From Apium graveolens (lineage: Eukaryota > Streptophyta > Magnoliopsida > Apiales > Apiaceae), in assembly GCF_009905375.1 (NCBI RefSeq), contig NC_133650.1:304641203-304705202 (forward strand): a DNA stretch of 64,000 nucleotides, in the 5' to 3' direction. The position numbers were made by a program, and so were the translations under genes. Below, piece by piece: positions 11,316-23,127 of this stretch. Numbering within the stretch: position 1 is the first letter of the stretch; each line of letters begins with the position of its first letter. The notes under the pieces were generated by a model. The model had not been told where the DNA came from and made no database searches. It was given only the letters and a program-made list of their open reading frames with translations.

Positions 11316-12417
11316 TGTTAGGAATATGTGTATTAGTTTGATGATAAGATAAACAAAACACTTAAGTAGAAATCTAGTGTTTGTAGCCTCAACGGATAAG
11401 ACCATCTTGGCTATCCGTTGAAGGAGTATCTTTACTTAGCAATAAGTTTAGTATTGTAGCACATTTCATTCTCTGGATTCATATTGTAATTCTTAGATGT
11501 TGTAGGAAATTATCAGTCATGTTGACTACTAATGGATATGCAAATAGGAGGGCTAATTGTAAATATTTCATGCCTTGTAATTTTGTATAAGTGAAGAAGT
11601 ATCAATGGATATTGAAGACCTTCAACGGATAAGAAACAAAGCTTCAACGGATGTCTCTAATGCTTCAACGGATAATATCCATCAACGGATAAGTGCTTTA
11701 ACGGATAAAGACTTCAACTGATAATGCATCAACGGATAAAGCTTCAATGGATAAAGCTTCAACGGATAAGGCATCAACGGATGAAAGCTTCAACGAATGC
11801 TTAGTTCATTAGCAGTTGATAGTGATAATTCACAAGCTGACAGAGGCACATGGGTTGACAGAGACAAACTGGAATGTGGAAGCCTCTAGGAGGAATCAAG
11901 AAAATGCAGCATTTCTATTCTGATGCAAACAAGGGAGTATTCAAAGATTCACAGATTATCCTAGATTGCATTGGATAGAGAAATGAAGAAGAAACATGTG
12001 AAGAATCTTTTTAATTGTATTTTACAGTTTTGTCTTCACTTGTAAACTTGGTGATATATAAACCAAGTAGCAGCTAGTAATTAGATAAGAATTTTCCAAA
12101 GCTGTTTAGAAATATCCAGAGAGAAAATCATCTAGTTTGTACTAGGAAGCAGCTGTGATTTAATTCTTTGAATCACAGATTTTCTGAAATAACACATCTC
12201 TGATGGAACAACAAATCCACCAGAAAAGTTGTTAAGTTCTTTGTGTTCTTTACATTTGTGTTTGAATATATATCTGTCTGTATTAGCTTCAAGCAATTCA
12301 CACACTTGTTCTTAAAAACACTTAGCCTTAGAAACTGCTCAAAACTTGAAAAAGTTTTGAGATTTACATTCAACCCCCCCTTTTGTAAATCTCATTGTTA
12401 GTCCACTGGGAATAACA
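11316..12417 (+). repeat. 5' LTR of element B
   Basis: It runs from TGTTAGGAATATG to GGGAATAACA. A motif array lies at 11603-11798, a TATATAAA box at 12055-12062 and a C8 run near 12373. The 3' LTR partner is 23128-24230. Confidence 0.95.
11603..11798 (+). repeat. CAACGGAT array in B 5' LTR (12 units)
   Basis: Twelve CAACGGAT-type units start at 11603, 11623, 11645, 11666, 11683, 11699, 11715, 11730, 11745, 11760, 11775 and 11791. Spacing is 20-22 bp at the left and settles to 15-16 bp at the right, where the unit reads AAAGCTTCAACGGAT. Some units have decayed to CAATGGAT, CAACTGAT or CAACGAAT. Confidence 0.92.
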
Positions 12418-12419
12418 AT

Positions 12420-12431
12420 TGGTATCAGAGC
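12420..12431 (+). other. Primer binding site (B), initiator-Met tRNA type
   Basis: TGGTATCAGAGC starts two bases after the LTR end. It is the standard plant Ty1/copia primer site complementary to initiator-Met tRNA. Confidence 0.93.
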
Positions 12432-12478
12432 CAGGTTCTTAACATTCAAAGAGTTTAAAGATCTATTATGCTAACATC

Positions 12479-14881
12479 ATGAGTAAGAAGGATATTGGTG
12501 TAAAGATTCCAATCCTGGAAAGAGATAACTATCATCACTGGAAAGTGAAGATGCATTTACATCTCTCTCAAGATGAAAGCTACATCAACTGCATTGAAAA
12601 TGGTCCTCACATCCCACACAAGGTGGCCACAGCTGCTACTGCTACAGTTGTTGTTGGACAGTCTATTCCCAAGCCAAAGGCAGAATGGACTGTTGAAGAT
12701 ATTGAAGAGGTCCACAAGGACAAGAAAGCCATGAACATTCTGTTTAATGGCCTGGATCAAGATATGTTTGACAATGTCATCAACAGCCAAACTGCTAAGG
12801 AAATTTGGGATACTGTGCAGCTTATCTGTGAAGGCATTGAGCAAGTTAGAGAAAACAAAATGCAGCTTCTCATTCAACAGTATGAATATTTTCACTTTGA
12901 AGAAGGAGAATCATTGAATGACACCTTCAACAGATTTCAGAAACTATTGAATGGATTAAAGCTGTATGGGAGAGTTTACCAAGTCAAGGACTCCAATTTA
13001 AAATTTCTAAGGTCTCTACCAAAGGAATGGAAGCCTATGACTGTTTCTCTAAGAAATTCTCAAGATTATAAGGACTTCACACTTGAAAGATTATATGGAA
13101 TTTTGAAGACTTATGAACTTGAGATGGAGCAAGATGAGCTGTTGGAAAAAGGAAAGAGAAAAGGAGGATCAGTTGCACTTGTAGCTGACAGTGAAAAAGT
13201 TGAAGCCAGGAATGAGGAAAAGACAATGCCAAGTCTCAAAATTGGCACAAGCAAATCAGAATCAAGCAAGGGTAAAAAGCAAGTTGCTGAGGATGAAGAC
13301 AATTCCAGTCAGGATGACTCTGATGATATTGATGAACATCTGGCCTTTCTGTCCAGGAGGTTTGCAAAGATAAAGTTCAGGAAAAATACAAAATTCACTA
13401 AGCCAAACAAAAACATGGTGGACAAATCAAAGTTCAAATGTTACAACTGTGGCATTAGTGGACACTTTGCAAGTGAGTGTAGAAAGCCAACTTCTGATAA
13501 AAAGAAATTTGAGCAAGTTAATTACAAAAAGAAGTATTTTGATTTGCTCAAACAAAAGGAAAGAGCTTTTCTCACTCAAGATGATTGGGCAGCAGATGGG
13601 GTCAATGAAGATGATGATGTGGAATATGTCAACCTAGCCCTGATGGCTAATTCTGATGAAAATGAAACTAGTTCATCAAGCAACCAGGTAATTACTACTG
13701 ATCTCTCTCAGCTTTCTAAACATGAATGCAATGAAGCCATAAATGATATGTCCAATGAATTATATCATTTGCGTATTTCCCTTAAATCACTAGCTAAAGA
13801 AAACACTAGGATCAAAGAGAATAATGTGTTTTTAAGTGATAGGAATGCTGTGTTAGAGAATCAGGTAATTGAGCTTGAAAAGATTAAACTTAAATGCTTG
13901 ACTGTTGAGAGTGAACTAGAAGAAGCTGTTAAGAAAGTAGAAATTCTTTCTAAACAGTTAGAAAGTGAGCAAGAGGTAATCAAGGCCTGGAAAACATCTA
14001 GGGATGTTAGTGTTCAAATTGCCAAGGTTCAGGGAATTGAATCATTCTGTGAGGATGCCTGGAAGAAAAACAAAAAAGAGTTAGAATTAATTGATGGATT
14101 GTCAACGGATGTGGAATCAACGGATGATGAAAGTTATCCGTTGAAGGAAGAAAAGGAGCATCCGTTGAAGGCTCATCAATTAAAACAGGCAAGTAATTTT
14201 AAAAATAAAAACCTTAATAAGAAGAATAATTCTACTCTCAAGAACTTTGTCAAAGAAGGAGCTAGCACATCCAAAGATGCCAGTAAGGTGAATATAGGAC
14301 ACATGACTATGGATCAGCTAAAAAATAGGCTTAAGTTGGTTGAGGATAAGAAGGAAACTATAAGAAAATCTAAAAGAAATGGGAAGGTAGGGATTAATAA
14401 ACATAACAATTACACACCTGATAGGTATGCTCCTAGAAAAAGCTGCGTGCATTGTAAAAGTGTTAATCACCTATCTGATAATTGTAAATCTTTTAAAAAT
14501 ACTCCCATGCCTTCAAATCCCTCCATGCCTAACATGTCTATGTCACCTCTGCATGCCATGCCTGTTATGTCTCATCAGAATCCCCATGCACATTTTATAA
14601 ACATGCCATATATTAATAATCCTTATTTTACTGCATTTAGTATGCCTCATATGCCATACAATATGCCTATGTGGAATAACATGTTTGCACAATCTATGCC
14701 TTATCAAATTCAATCAAATGTGCTAAATGATTTTGTGACTAACCCTACACTTCAACCAACCACATCTGAGATCAAGGTAGACCCAAAGTTGCCTAAGTCA
14801 AAAGATGCAGGGGGAATGAAGTCTAGGAAAAAGACTAACAAGGCTGGACCCAAGGAAACTTGGGTACAAAAATCAACTTGA
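12479..14881 (+). CDS. gag: Gag polyprotein, open (element B)
   Basis: This 800-residue frame starts at the first ATG after the primer site and ends at TGA 14879-14881. The N-terminus (NYHHWKVKMHLHL) and the following 200 residues are the copia-type gag domain (UBN2 family). A CCHC knuckle (CYNCGISGHFASEC) lies at about residues 321-334. After an acidic region comes a coiled coil (about 410-520), then a linker with four motif copies (14103, 14118, 14136, 14160), a second CCHC knuckle (CVHCKSVNHLSDNC) near 656-669, and a Met/Pro-rich tail. Gag forms the particle and binds element RNA. No frame breaks were seen. The next ORF is in another frame. Confidence 0.95.
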   Translation: MSKKDIGVKIPILERDNYHHWKVKMHLHLSQDESYINCIENGPHIPHKVATAATATVVVGQSIPKPKAEWTVEDIEEVHKDKKAMNILFNGLDQDMFDNVINSQTAKEIWDTVQLICEGIEQVRENKMQLLIQQYEYFHFEEGESLNDTFNRFQKLLNGLKLYGRVYQVKDSNLKFLRSLPKEWKPMTVSLRNSQDYKDFTLERLYGILKTYELEMEQDELLEKGKRKGGSVALVADSEKVEARNEEKTMPSLKIGTSKSESSKGKKQVAEDEDNSSQDDSDDIDEHLAFLSRRFAKIKFRKNTKFTKPNKNMVDKSKFKCYNCGISGHFASECRKPTSDKKKFEQVNYKKKYFDLLKQKERAFLTQDDWAADGVNEDDDVEYVNLALMANSDENETSSSSNQVITTDLSQLSKHECNEAINDMSNELYHLRISLKSLAKENTRIKENNVFLSDRNAVLENQVIELEKIKLKCLTVESELEEAVKKVEILSKQLESEQEVIKAWKTSRDVSVQIAKVQGIESFCEDAWKKNKKELELIDGLSTDVESTDDESYPLKEEKEHPLKAHQLKQASNFKNKNLNKKNNSTLKNFVKEGASTSKDASKVNIGHMTMDQLKNRLKLVEDKKETIRKSKRNGKVGINKHNNYTPDRYAPRKSCVHCKSVNHLSDNCKSFKNTPMPSNPSMPNMSMSPLHAMPVMSHQNPHAHFINMPYINNPYFTAFSMPHMPYNMPMWNNMFAQSMPYQIQSNVLNDFVTNPTLQPTTSEIKVDPKLPKSKDAGGMKSRKKTNKAGPKETWVQKST

Positions 14882-14885
14882 TTGA

Positions 14886-17800
14886 TTTTGTTATGTGCAG
14901 GGAAAAAGAAGGAATCTATGGTACTTGGACAATGGCTGTTCAAAACACATGATAGGAGATTTGACCTTGCTCACAGAGTTTAAGGAGAGAGCTGGCCCTA
15001 GCATAACCTTTGGAGATGACAACAAAGGATTCACTATGGGATATGGCTTGATTACAAAAGAAAATGTCATCATTGATGAAGTTGCATTGGTTGATGGTCT
15101 CAAACACAACTTATTGAGCATCAGCCAACTATGTGATAGAGGGAATACTGTTTCCTTCAATTCTGAAGCCTGTATTGTCACAAGTAAGAAGGACAATAAA
15201 GTGGTTCTAACTGGAGTTAGAAAAGGAAATGTGTACCTAGCTGATTTCAACTCTACAGATGCAGAATCCATTACTTGTCTTTTCAGCAAAGCAAGTGCAG
15301 TTGAAAGTTGGCTATGGCACAAGAAGCTATCCCATTTGAATTTCAAGACAATGAATGATCTAGTCAAAAAGGACTTAGTTAGAGGAATGCCTCTAGTTGA
15401 ATTCACAAGGGATGGACTGTGTGATGCTTGTCAGAAAGGAAAGCAAAAGAAAGTATCATTCAGTAAGAAGCTTGAATCTGCAATTGATGAACCATTGCAA
15501 CTGCTACACATGGATCTTTTTGGACCAGTCAATGTATTGTCAATTTCAAGGAAAAGATATTGCCTAGTGATTGTTGATGATTTCTCTAAGTTTTCATGGG
15601 TCTATTTTCTTGGATCAAAGGATGAAGCTAGTGAAATCATTATCAATCATATCAAGCAAGTCAACAATCATCCTGATTTCAAAGTAAGGAATATTAGGAG
15701 TGACAATGGAACTGAGTTCAAGAATTCAACCATGAAGTTGTTCTGTGAAGAAAATGGGATCATGCATGAGTTCTCAGCTCCAAGGACTCCACAACAAAAT
15801 GGTGTGGTGGAAAGAAAGAACAGATCACTAATTGAGGCTGCAAGGACAATGCTTGAAGAGTCAAAACTCCTAACTTACTTTTGGGCTGAGGCTGTTAACT
15901 GTGCATGTTACACTCAGAATATTTCTCTAATCAATCAGGCAAAAGGCATGACTCCCTATCAATTATTCAAGAGAAGAAAACCAACTTTAAACTTTCTGCA
16001 TGTCTTTGGTTGCAAATGTTACATCTTAAGGAATCAATCTGATCACAAAGGGAAGTTTGATGCAAAGGCTGATGAAGGAATATTTGTTGGTTATTCTGCT
16101 GGAAAATCTTATAGGGTCTACAATCTAAGAACCAACATTGTCATGGAATCTGTGCATGTTGTGTTTGATGATAAAAAGATTGATGGACTAACAGATGAGG
16201 GACATCATGAAGGACTCAAATTTGACAACATTGAGATATATTGTGATGATAGTGAAGATGAGAATGATGAAGAAGGCATCTCAAGAAGAATTTAGAATCT
16301 GCCTTTGGATAATGCACAGAATGCTGCATCCGTTGAAAGTCATAATTCAGCTTCCGTTGAAAGAAGCAATGCAGCATCCGTTGAAAGACAAAGTGCATCA
16401 TCCGTTGAAGTTCATAATGAAGCATCCATTGATCACAGTCAGTCAACGGATAATCAATTCACTTCATCAGTTGATAGAGCTCCCAATTTCTTTCAAAGGA
16501 TCAGTAACTCAGGGGGAGTTTCAACCAATCAACATTCTATCTTACATCATGACAATACTGAGGCAACCTCATCTAGAGCTAATCTACCACCTCAAAGAAA
16601 ATGGACCAAGAATCACCCTTTTGAACTGATCATTGGTGATGCTACATCTAAAGTGCAAACTAGAAGGGCTACTCAAGATGAATGTCTGTATAGTAGCTTT
16701 CTATCACAGGAGGAACCTAAGAGAGTGGAAGAAGCTCTATTGGATCCAGATTGGATTTTAGCAATGCAGGAGGAGCTAAACCAATTTGAAAGGAACAAAG
16801 TATGGAAGCTGGTACCCAAGCCAAAGAACAAGAGTTCTATTGACACAAAATGGGTATTCAGAAACAAGATGGATGAAAATGGCATTGTCATAAGGAATAA
16901 AGCCAGATTGGTTGCTAAAGGCTATTCTCAACAAGAGGGAATAGATTTTGATGAAACATTTGCTCCAGTTGCCAGACTTGAGGCCATCAGAATCTTTCTA
17001 GCCTATACAGCTCATGCCAATTTCAAAGTCTATCAAATGGATGTCAAGAGTGCATTTCTAAATGGGGAATTGGAGGAAGAAGTTTATGTAAGCCAACCTC
17101 CAGGATTTGAAGATCCAAACTTTCCAGACTATGTGTATTATCTGTTGAAAGCACTCTATGGATTAAAGCAAGCACCTAGAGCCTGGTATGAGACTTTGTC
17201 AAAATTCCTTCTAGATAATCACTTCACAAGAGGTACTGTTGACAAAACTCTCTTCTTTAGAAATGTTAATGGCTCTAAAATACTTGTTCAAATTTATGTA
17301 GATGATATTATATTTGGATCTACTGATGATAAGCTTTGTAAAAAGTTTGCTAAGTTAATGCAAAGTAAATATGAAATGAGCATGATGGGAGAGCTAACTT
17401 ATTTTCTTGGTTTACAAGTTAAACAAGTTAGTGATGGAATTTTCATTAGTCAAACTAAATATATTTATGATCTTTTAAAGAAGTTTGACTTAATGGATTG
17501 TTCATCTGCAAAAACTCCGATGGCCACTGCCACCAAGCTTGAATTAAACAAGGCTGAAAAGTCTGTGGATATTTCAAGTTATAGAGGCATGGTTGGCTCA
17601 CTTTTATATTTAACTGCTAGTAGACCTGATATAATGTTTTCTACATGTCTCTGTGGTAGATTTCAAGCTGACCCTAAAGAATCTCACTTAGTGGCTATTA
17701 AAAGAATCTTCAGATATCTCAAAGGGACTCCAAATCTAGGAATTTGGTACCCTAGAGAGTCTGGTTTTGATCTAATTGGCTACTCAGATGCAGATTATGC

Positions 17801-18239
17801 AGGCTGTAAAATAGACAGGAAAAGCACAACTGGCACCTGTCAATTTCTAGGGAACAAGCTTGTGTCATGGTTCAGCAAGAAGCAAAATTCTGTTTCTACA
17901 TCAACAGCTGAAGCTGAGTACATTGCTGCTGGTAGTTGCTGTGCACATATACTATGGATGAGGAGTCAACTATTTGACTATGGTTTGACTGTTGACAAAA
18001 TTCCAATATTCTGTGACAACACAAGTGCCATTGCCATTACTGAAAATCCAGTGCAGCACTCAAGAACCAAGCACATTGATATCAAGTACCACTTCATTAG
18101 GGAACATGTGATGAAAGGTACAGTGGAACTTCATTTTGTTCCAAGTGAAAAGCAGATTGCAGACATATTTACCAAGCCACTTGATGAATCAACATTCACA
18201 AGATTAGTAAGTGAGCTAGGTATGCTTAATTATTTATAA
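14886..18239 (+). pseudogene. pol: Pol polyprotein with one in-frame stop (element B)
   Basis: Domains in order: aspartic protease, GAG-pre-integrase HHCC, integrase core ([22 protein letters not shown]), linker, RT ([26 protein letters not shown] near 17296) and RNase H ([20 protein letters not shown]). The frame is open from 14886 to 18239 except for a TAG at 16293-16295 in the variable integrase-RT linker, outside any catalytic domain. The protease motif reads WYLDNGC where A and C have WYLDSGC, so the catalytic D-S/T-G is altered and activity is doubtful. There is no ATG at the start, so expression from the gag transcript must involve recoding, splicing or another route. Confidence 0.93.
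16328..16432 (+). repeat. 24-bp-phased ATCCGTTG array in pol linker (B)
   Basis: Cores start at 16328, 16352 (TTCCGTTG), 16376, 16400 and 16424 (ATCCATTG), exactly 24 bp apart and at the same place in pol as in A and C. It encodes Ser-Val-Glu-led eight-residue units. Further CAACGGAT and ATCAGTTGA copies follow at 16443 and 16465. Confidence 0.9.
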
Positions 18240-18773
18240 ATTTATGTCCTCTATATAATCTGCATTGAAGCTTGAAATGAATTTGCTGCAAGAACAAAGT
18301 TGGCTTTAAGAAAGACCTATCCTATCAACGGATATTCCCTATCCGTTGAAAGCCAAAATTGTTCTATCAACGGATGTTCATTATCCGTTGAAAGACAAAT
18401 ACATTTCTGGTAATTTTGTCCCTCAACGGATAAAATAGTGTTGATCATCAACGGATAACTATTTACCTTATTCGTTGAAGTGTCACATCAGTTACTTTCC
18501 GTAAGTCACAGCCGTTGATTTCTTTACTTAACCGTTGATACAGATATACATTGTTGTATGTATTTGTTTTAAAGGCAGTTTAGAATTTCTACAGTTTTAT
18601 TTATTCTTAAACGGCTATAATTTACTTAAAAGTATCATTTTATTTATGTTTTAATTCAAGAAAGTATAAAAGCCCATTGAACTCTTATTTTTCACTTTAC
18701 GCTTTCTTGCAATTTTCATTCTCCTTCTCTTCCAAAATTCTCAAGTTTTTCTCTGCAACCTCTACTCACAACA
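18240..18773 (+). promoter_or_regulatory. Pol-ORF3 intergenic region with fold-back motifs and TATA box (B)
   Basis: Two successive inverted motif pairs are present: TCAACGGATA 18325-18334 with TATCCGTTGA 18340-18349 (5-nt loop), and TCAACGGAT 18367-18375 with ATCCGTTGA 18383-18391. More motif copies follow to about 18545. TATAAAAG lies at 18665-18672, 109 nt before the ORF3 ATG, followed by a CT-rich leader. An internal promoter is inferred from position and conservation only. Confidence 0.5.
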
Positions 18774-21700
18774 ATGGCACCAGTAGTCAAAATTATGTCT
18801 CAAACAGGATTTGTTTATGAAAAGAATAATTTCGTAGCCTTGGTTGAAAAGAATGAAGCCCATTCTGATTATCACAAGATGATGGACTTCATCAAACACT
18901 GCAAACTGAGCTATGCAATGCTGGAAGCCCCAACCATCTATTGTGAGGTGATTGAGGAGATTTGGACAACTGCAGAGTTCAACTCCACAGATATGACTAT
19001 TGCCTTCTCTCTCAAAGGTAAGGATTATTGCATTAACTGTGATGATATACAGTCTTGCTTTAAGTTGCCTGAGAATAATGCCATGACACCACACACTGAT
19101 AAAGATGTATCTGCTATGTTAGATTCCATAGGCTATGCTTTTGATTCTGGAGTTTTCTTGGAGATGCCTTTATTAAGGTTTTCTCTGGGAAGATTAGCAA
19201 TTTTGATGCCATAACTTCATCTCTTGTTAATATGCTCTACATGTTAGTTTCTGATAGGTACTTTAATTTTAGCAACTGTGTCATGCTAGAATTAGGTTCC
19301 AGATTAGGTAACAAAGCTAATAGACCACATAACATCTACTATGCTAGATTCTTTATGTTATTGGCTAACCATGTTGCTGAAGGCTTGGTCATATCAAATG
19401 AGAATAATAAACTCAAATGCTGGGCACAAGAGAAAAGGGTCCTTGCAGACCTTTTGAGAATGAACCTCAACAGCCAGGTGCCATTGGTATATTTGCCAAT
19501 CATGAATTCACCACAGGTAAGTGAGGTAAACACTTCTATAACTCCTACTATCTCCAACCCTAGTTGCATCCTCCCAAAAGGGTGCAACTATTGAAAATAG
19601 TCCCCAACCAGGGACACAGACCAAAAGAGGGAGGGACACTGAAGCCACACATTCACCAATTAAAGCCTTTTCAAGAAAGAAGAAGGCCAAGACCCTAGTT
19701 TCCACACAAGGGGCACACACAGCACAGATACATCCACCTGTATCCGTGCCTTCACAAATTCAGCTTGATGTGATTCCAGCAAATGTGGAGTCATAGCCCC
19801 ATTCTCTCATAATAGAAACACACCAATCATCAAACTCTCCATCACCCTCTCTGGATGTGGATATGATATTCACATCAATTCCTGATTCTCCCTCATTAAA
19901 ACTCAGGGAGGAGCCCCACTCAAAACCTGATGATCATCATCTTTTAGATGATTTGTTGGATCATCAGCCAATTCTTTCAGATGTAGTTAAAGAATCTGTG
20001 TTACCTCACTTAAAATCAATTCACACAGATTCAACAATTATGTCACTTTCTATATCTACATCTTTTCCTTCTTCAACGGATATCTCTCATCCGTTGACAA
20101 GTGGTTGTTCTTCAACGGATAAGCTTAACAACAGTTATTCGTTGATACCATCAGTTTCCACTTCAACGGATACTCCCTATCCGTTGATGGTCTCTACACA
20201 CATAACAAAAACAATTCCAACTGTAGAGGACATGGCTACTGTACAATCACTTTTAGGTTTGAGGGAAGGGAGTGATCTTTTGAGTGAGAGGCTGGGTTGC
20301 TCCCAGGCAAAAGGAGAGGTTGAGAGTCACCATATGCATGCTATTTCTTCCAGCATGTCAAAAGTGAGTGAGGGGAGTGCCACCTTTGAAGGTGAGGGTG
20401 AGGGTGTGAGGGTGTGTATGAGCCAGGGGGAGCCCCTGATGCAAGAAAATAGAGAAAAAGAGAGAAAGGCAGGTACAGAAGCTATAAGGGTGGATCCAGC
20501 CATTGCGAGTGAGTCAATGAAAGTGGATGATGTAGAAAAGGAAAGACAATTTCAGCAACATTACAAAGCTGAAATTGATAACATTTCCTTGGATGCTGAC
20601 ACTTTTACTCATCCTGTTTCAGCCTATCAATTATTGGCTGCTCAGGGCAATGTGGAGGCAGAACAGACATTAAACATTGTACACACTTCAGAATCTCTTC
20701 TCAGAGACAAAGCTGCTGTTAACAAGCTGCCTTCTCAAGCTGCTGAGCCATCTGAAGAATTTGGAGTAAATTCTAATGATGATGACTCTGATTCTTTGGA
20801 TGAGAGCATGGACTTAGGGGGAGTAGCAGGCCCAAGTTCTGTTCCAGATCTTCCTGAATGGGCATGGGCAAAAGCATCAACACCAGGAGAGTTTGGTGTC
20901 ACTTTGGTCAGACAAGTCATGACAATTCAGAAGGCCCTTCAGGAGACTATAGATGCTGGTACCAAGGCAATTCTTCAAGCTCATCTGGAATCTCTGCATC
21001 TCTTGCAGTTGCAGCATTTCAAACAGAATCTGAGTGTGGATGAGCTCAAGCAGGATATTGCTGATCTAAAATCCTACAATGCTGAGAAGTTGGATTCAGT
21101 CATACCTTATGGTACTATACAAGATTTGTTGGGGAGACTGAGGAAAAAATCTGATGTTGACAAGAGACTGGCCAGATTGGAAACTAGAGTTCAGATCATT
21201 GAAGACTCTATGGTCACCATTCTTCAGAATCAACAAACTCAAACAAATCTACTCATGCAGCTGGCAAATGCACAAGGCTTGACCCCTACCCTTGATGATA
21301 ACAAAAAGGGGGAGAATAAAGGGGAAGGGGAAGGAGAGCCATCAACAACAGTTCAAATTTCTCAAGTGCTAGTTCCTGTCATCACCACTTCTCCAATTAT
21401 TCAAATCAAAGGAAAGCTTGATGGAATTGATCTAATCTAGATAGCAGCAGCTGAATTGCAAGTCAAAGAGCAAAGGAAGAAGATTGATGAAAAGATGCAA
21501 CAAATATTTGGTTCTACAACTTCTCAATCACAATCTGTGAAGCATAGCACAAAAGTGGAATCAATTATTATGGAGCTTAAGCCAGTAGGGAGGAATAAGG
21601 TTGGAGAGACTTCTTCCAAGGATCTGAAACCTATGGTTCTCAAGCCCAACAACAGATCCAATAAGGACTCTACAAAGAATCCTCTGAAAGAAGTGAATTT

Positions 21701-22940
21701 TCCTCTTCCAAAGGCTGATGAGGACAAGCTTTTGGGTAGAAGTATCTCAAAACTCAAAGAGACCATGGATGTGGCTGTAAGGAGGAACATAGCTATTATC
21801 TTCAGAGAGGGAAAGAGTATATGTGTGATGCAAGGACATCCCAAATTCTCAATAGCCAAGAGGGAAGAAACCAGAAGGTTGAAGGAAGAAGCCAAACAGC
21901 TAAAGGCTGACAAAAGAGCACAAGCAAAGCTTGAAAAATAGCTAAAGTCAAGTCAGGCTGAAGAACAAAAAGAAATTGAAGATAAAAGTGAAGATGAAGC
22001 TATGGGGGACATGGTTGATACTGATATGGAGGAAAGAAGTAAGGGAATAGAAGAATGGAAAAAAGGGAACAGAAAGAAGGTCAATGCAAAGAGAAAGATG
22101 GTAGATGAGACTGAAGAAACCCAATCAATATCCAAACCACTACCCTCTATTCCTGAACCCATTGTGCCTGACCCCTTCATGAACATTCATGGTGAAACAA
22201 TCATTCCCAAGGAGGAACCAATTGATTGGGACACCATCAAATTGCCCACCTTCCTAACCTCTTCTCCACCATCAAAGAAGCAGAAAAGAAGAATCAAATC
22301 AATACCCTCTAAAGCCTCAATCAAATTCACACAGAAGCCTAAGCCTAAGCCTCAAGCCTCTAAGGATGATTATGTTTACATCTGTGACATAAAAGAATTT
22401 TCAGACATTGAACTCTATTTGGATGAGCTGGAGGAAGTAAAGGGAATAGCTGCCTACAGACAGCTACCAGAAAGACTAGTGTTCAAATACAAAGGAGATG
22501 GGGAAAGAACCTGGCCTCTTTACAGAATTCTGAATGAAGGCTACTCTACCTTGATTAGAGTCTACTCAGCCATACAAAGGGATTCTGGCTTTACCAGGAC
22601 TGCCAAGACTGAGATTCTCAACAAGATTGCCAACATAAGGAAAACTTGGAGGGAACCCAATGCTTTGCCTAGAACATTACTCATTCAAGAAAGAGGAATT
22701 ACAATTCACAAATCACCTCATTGGCTGATGGAGTTCAGAGACAACAAAGGAGTCAGAAGATTTTTCAGAATTGAAGATCAGCTCAAGATTGCCAGTAATG
22801 AAACTCTCAAGGATATGCAATCTAAGTTAGACATCAATAAAGAAGATGAAGCTGAATTCTATAGACAACTTCAACTTCAAATAGAGGAGAATGACAGGAG
22901 GCTAGGAAAGAAAACAAGGAATCAAAGGAAAAGAAACTAA
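18774..22940 (+). pseudogene. Third ORF (env-like by position), broken (element B)
   Basis: It begins MAPVVKIMSQTGF at an ATG like A and C and ends with the same conserved basic C-terminal domain (about 22420-22940). Damage relative to A and C: a loss of about 60 bp near 19145 with frameshift, a loss of about 330 bp near 19560 with frameshift, and TAG codons near 19793, 21438 and 21939 in otherwise continuous frames (at least the first two fit CAG or CAA to TAG). The middle part carries motif copies at about 20074-20190. No membrane segment was seen and the function is unknown. It is far more decayed than gag and pol of the same copy. Confidence 0.8.
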
Positions 22941-23116
22941 TCTGCTCAGGCTAAAGGAGCACCCTTGGAAATAATGTAACTCTTCAATTCCATCTCAGCA
23001 TACACATTTTTGTAGCACTTTTGAATTTCTGCTTTATTACAGTTTATATATTTGTCAAGTATTTTGTTATCATCAAGCTAAACCCAAATTTATGCCTGCA
23101 GTTCTAGTAGACATAA

Positions 23117-23127
23117 ATAGGGGAGAT
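23117..23127 (+). other. Polypurine tract (B)
   Basis: ATAGGGGAGAT directly precedes the 3' LTR start TGTTAGGAATATG. Confidence 0.82.

Noticed and set aside
11603..11798. CRISPR-like regular repeats
   Set aside because: Units are 15-22 bp without unique spacers and lie in a plant retrotransposon LTR.
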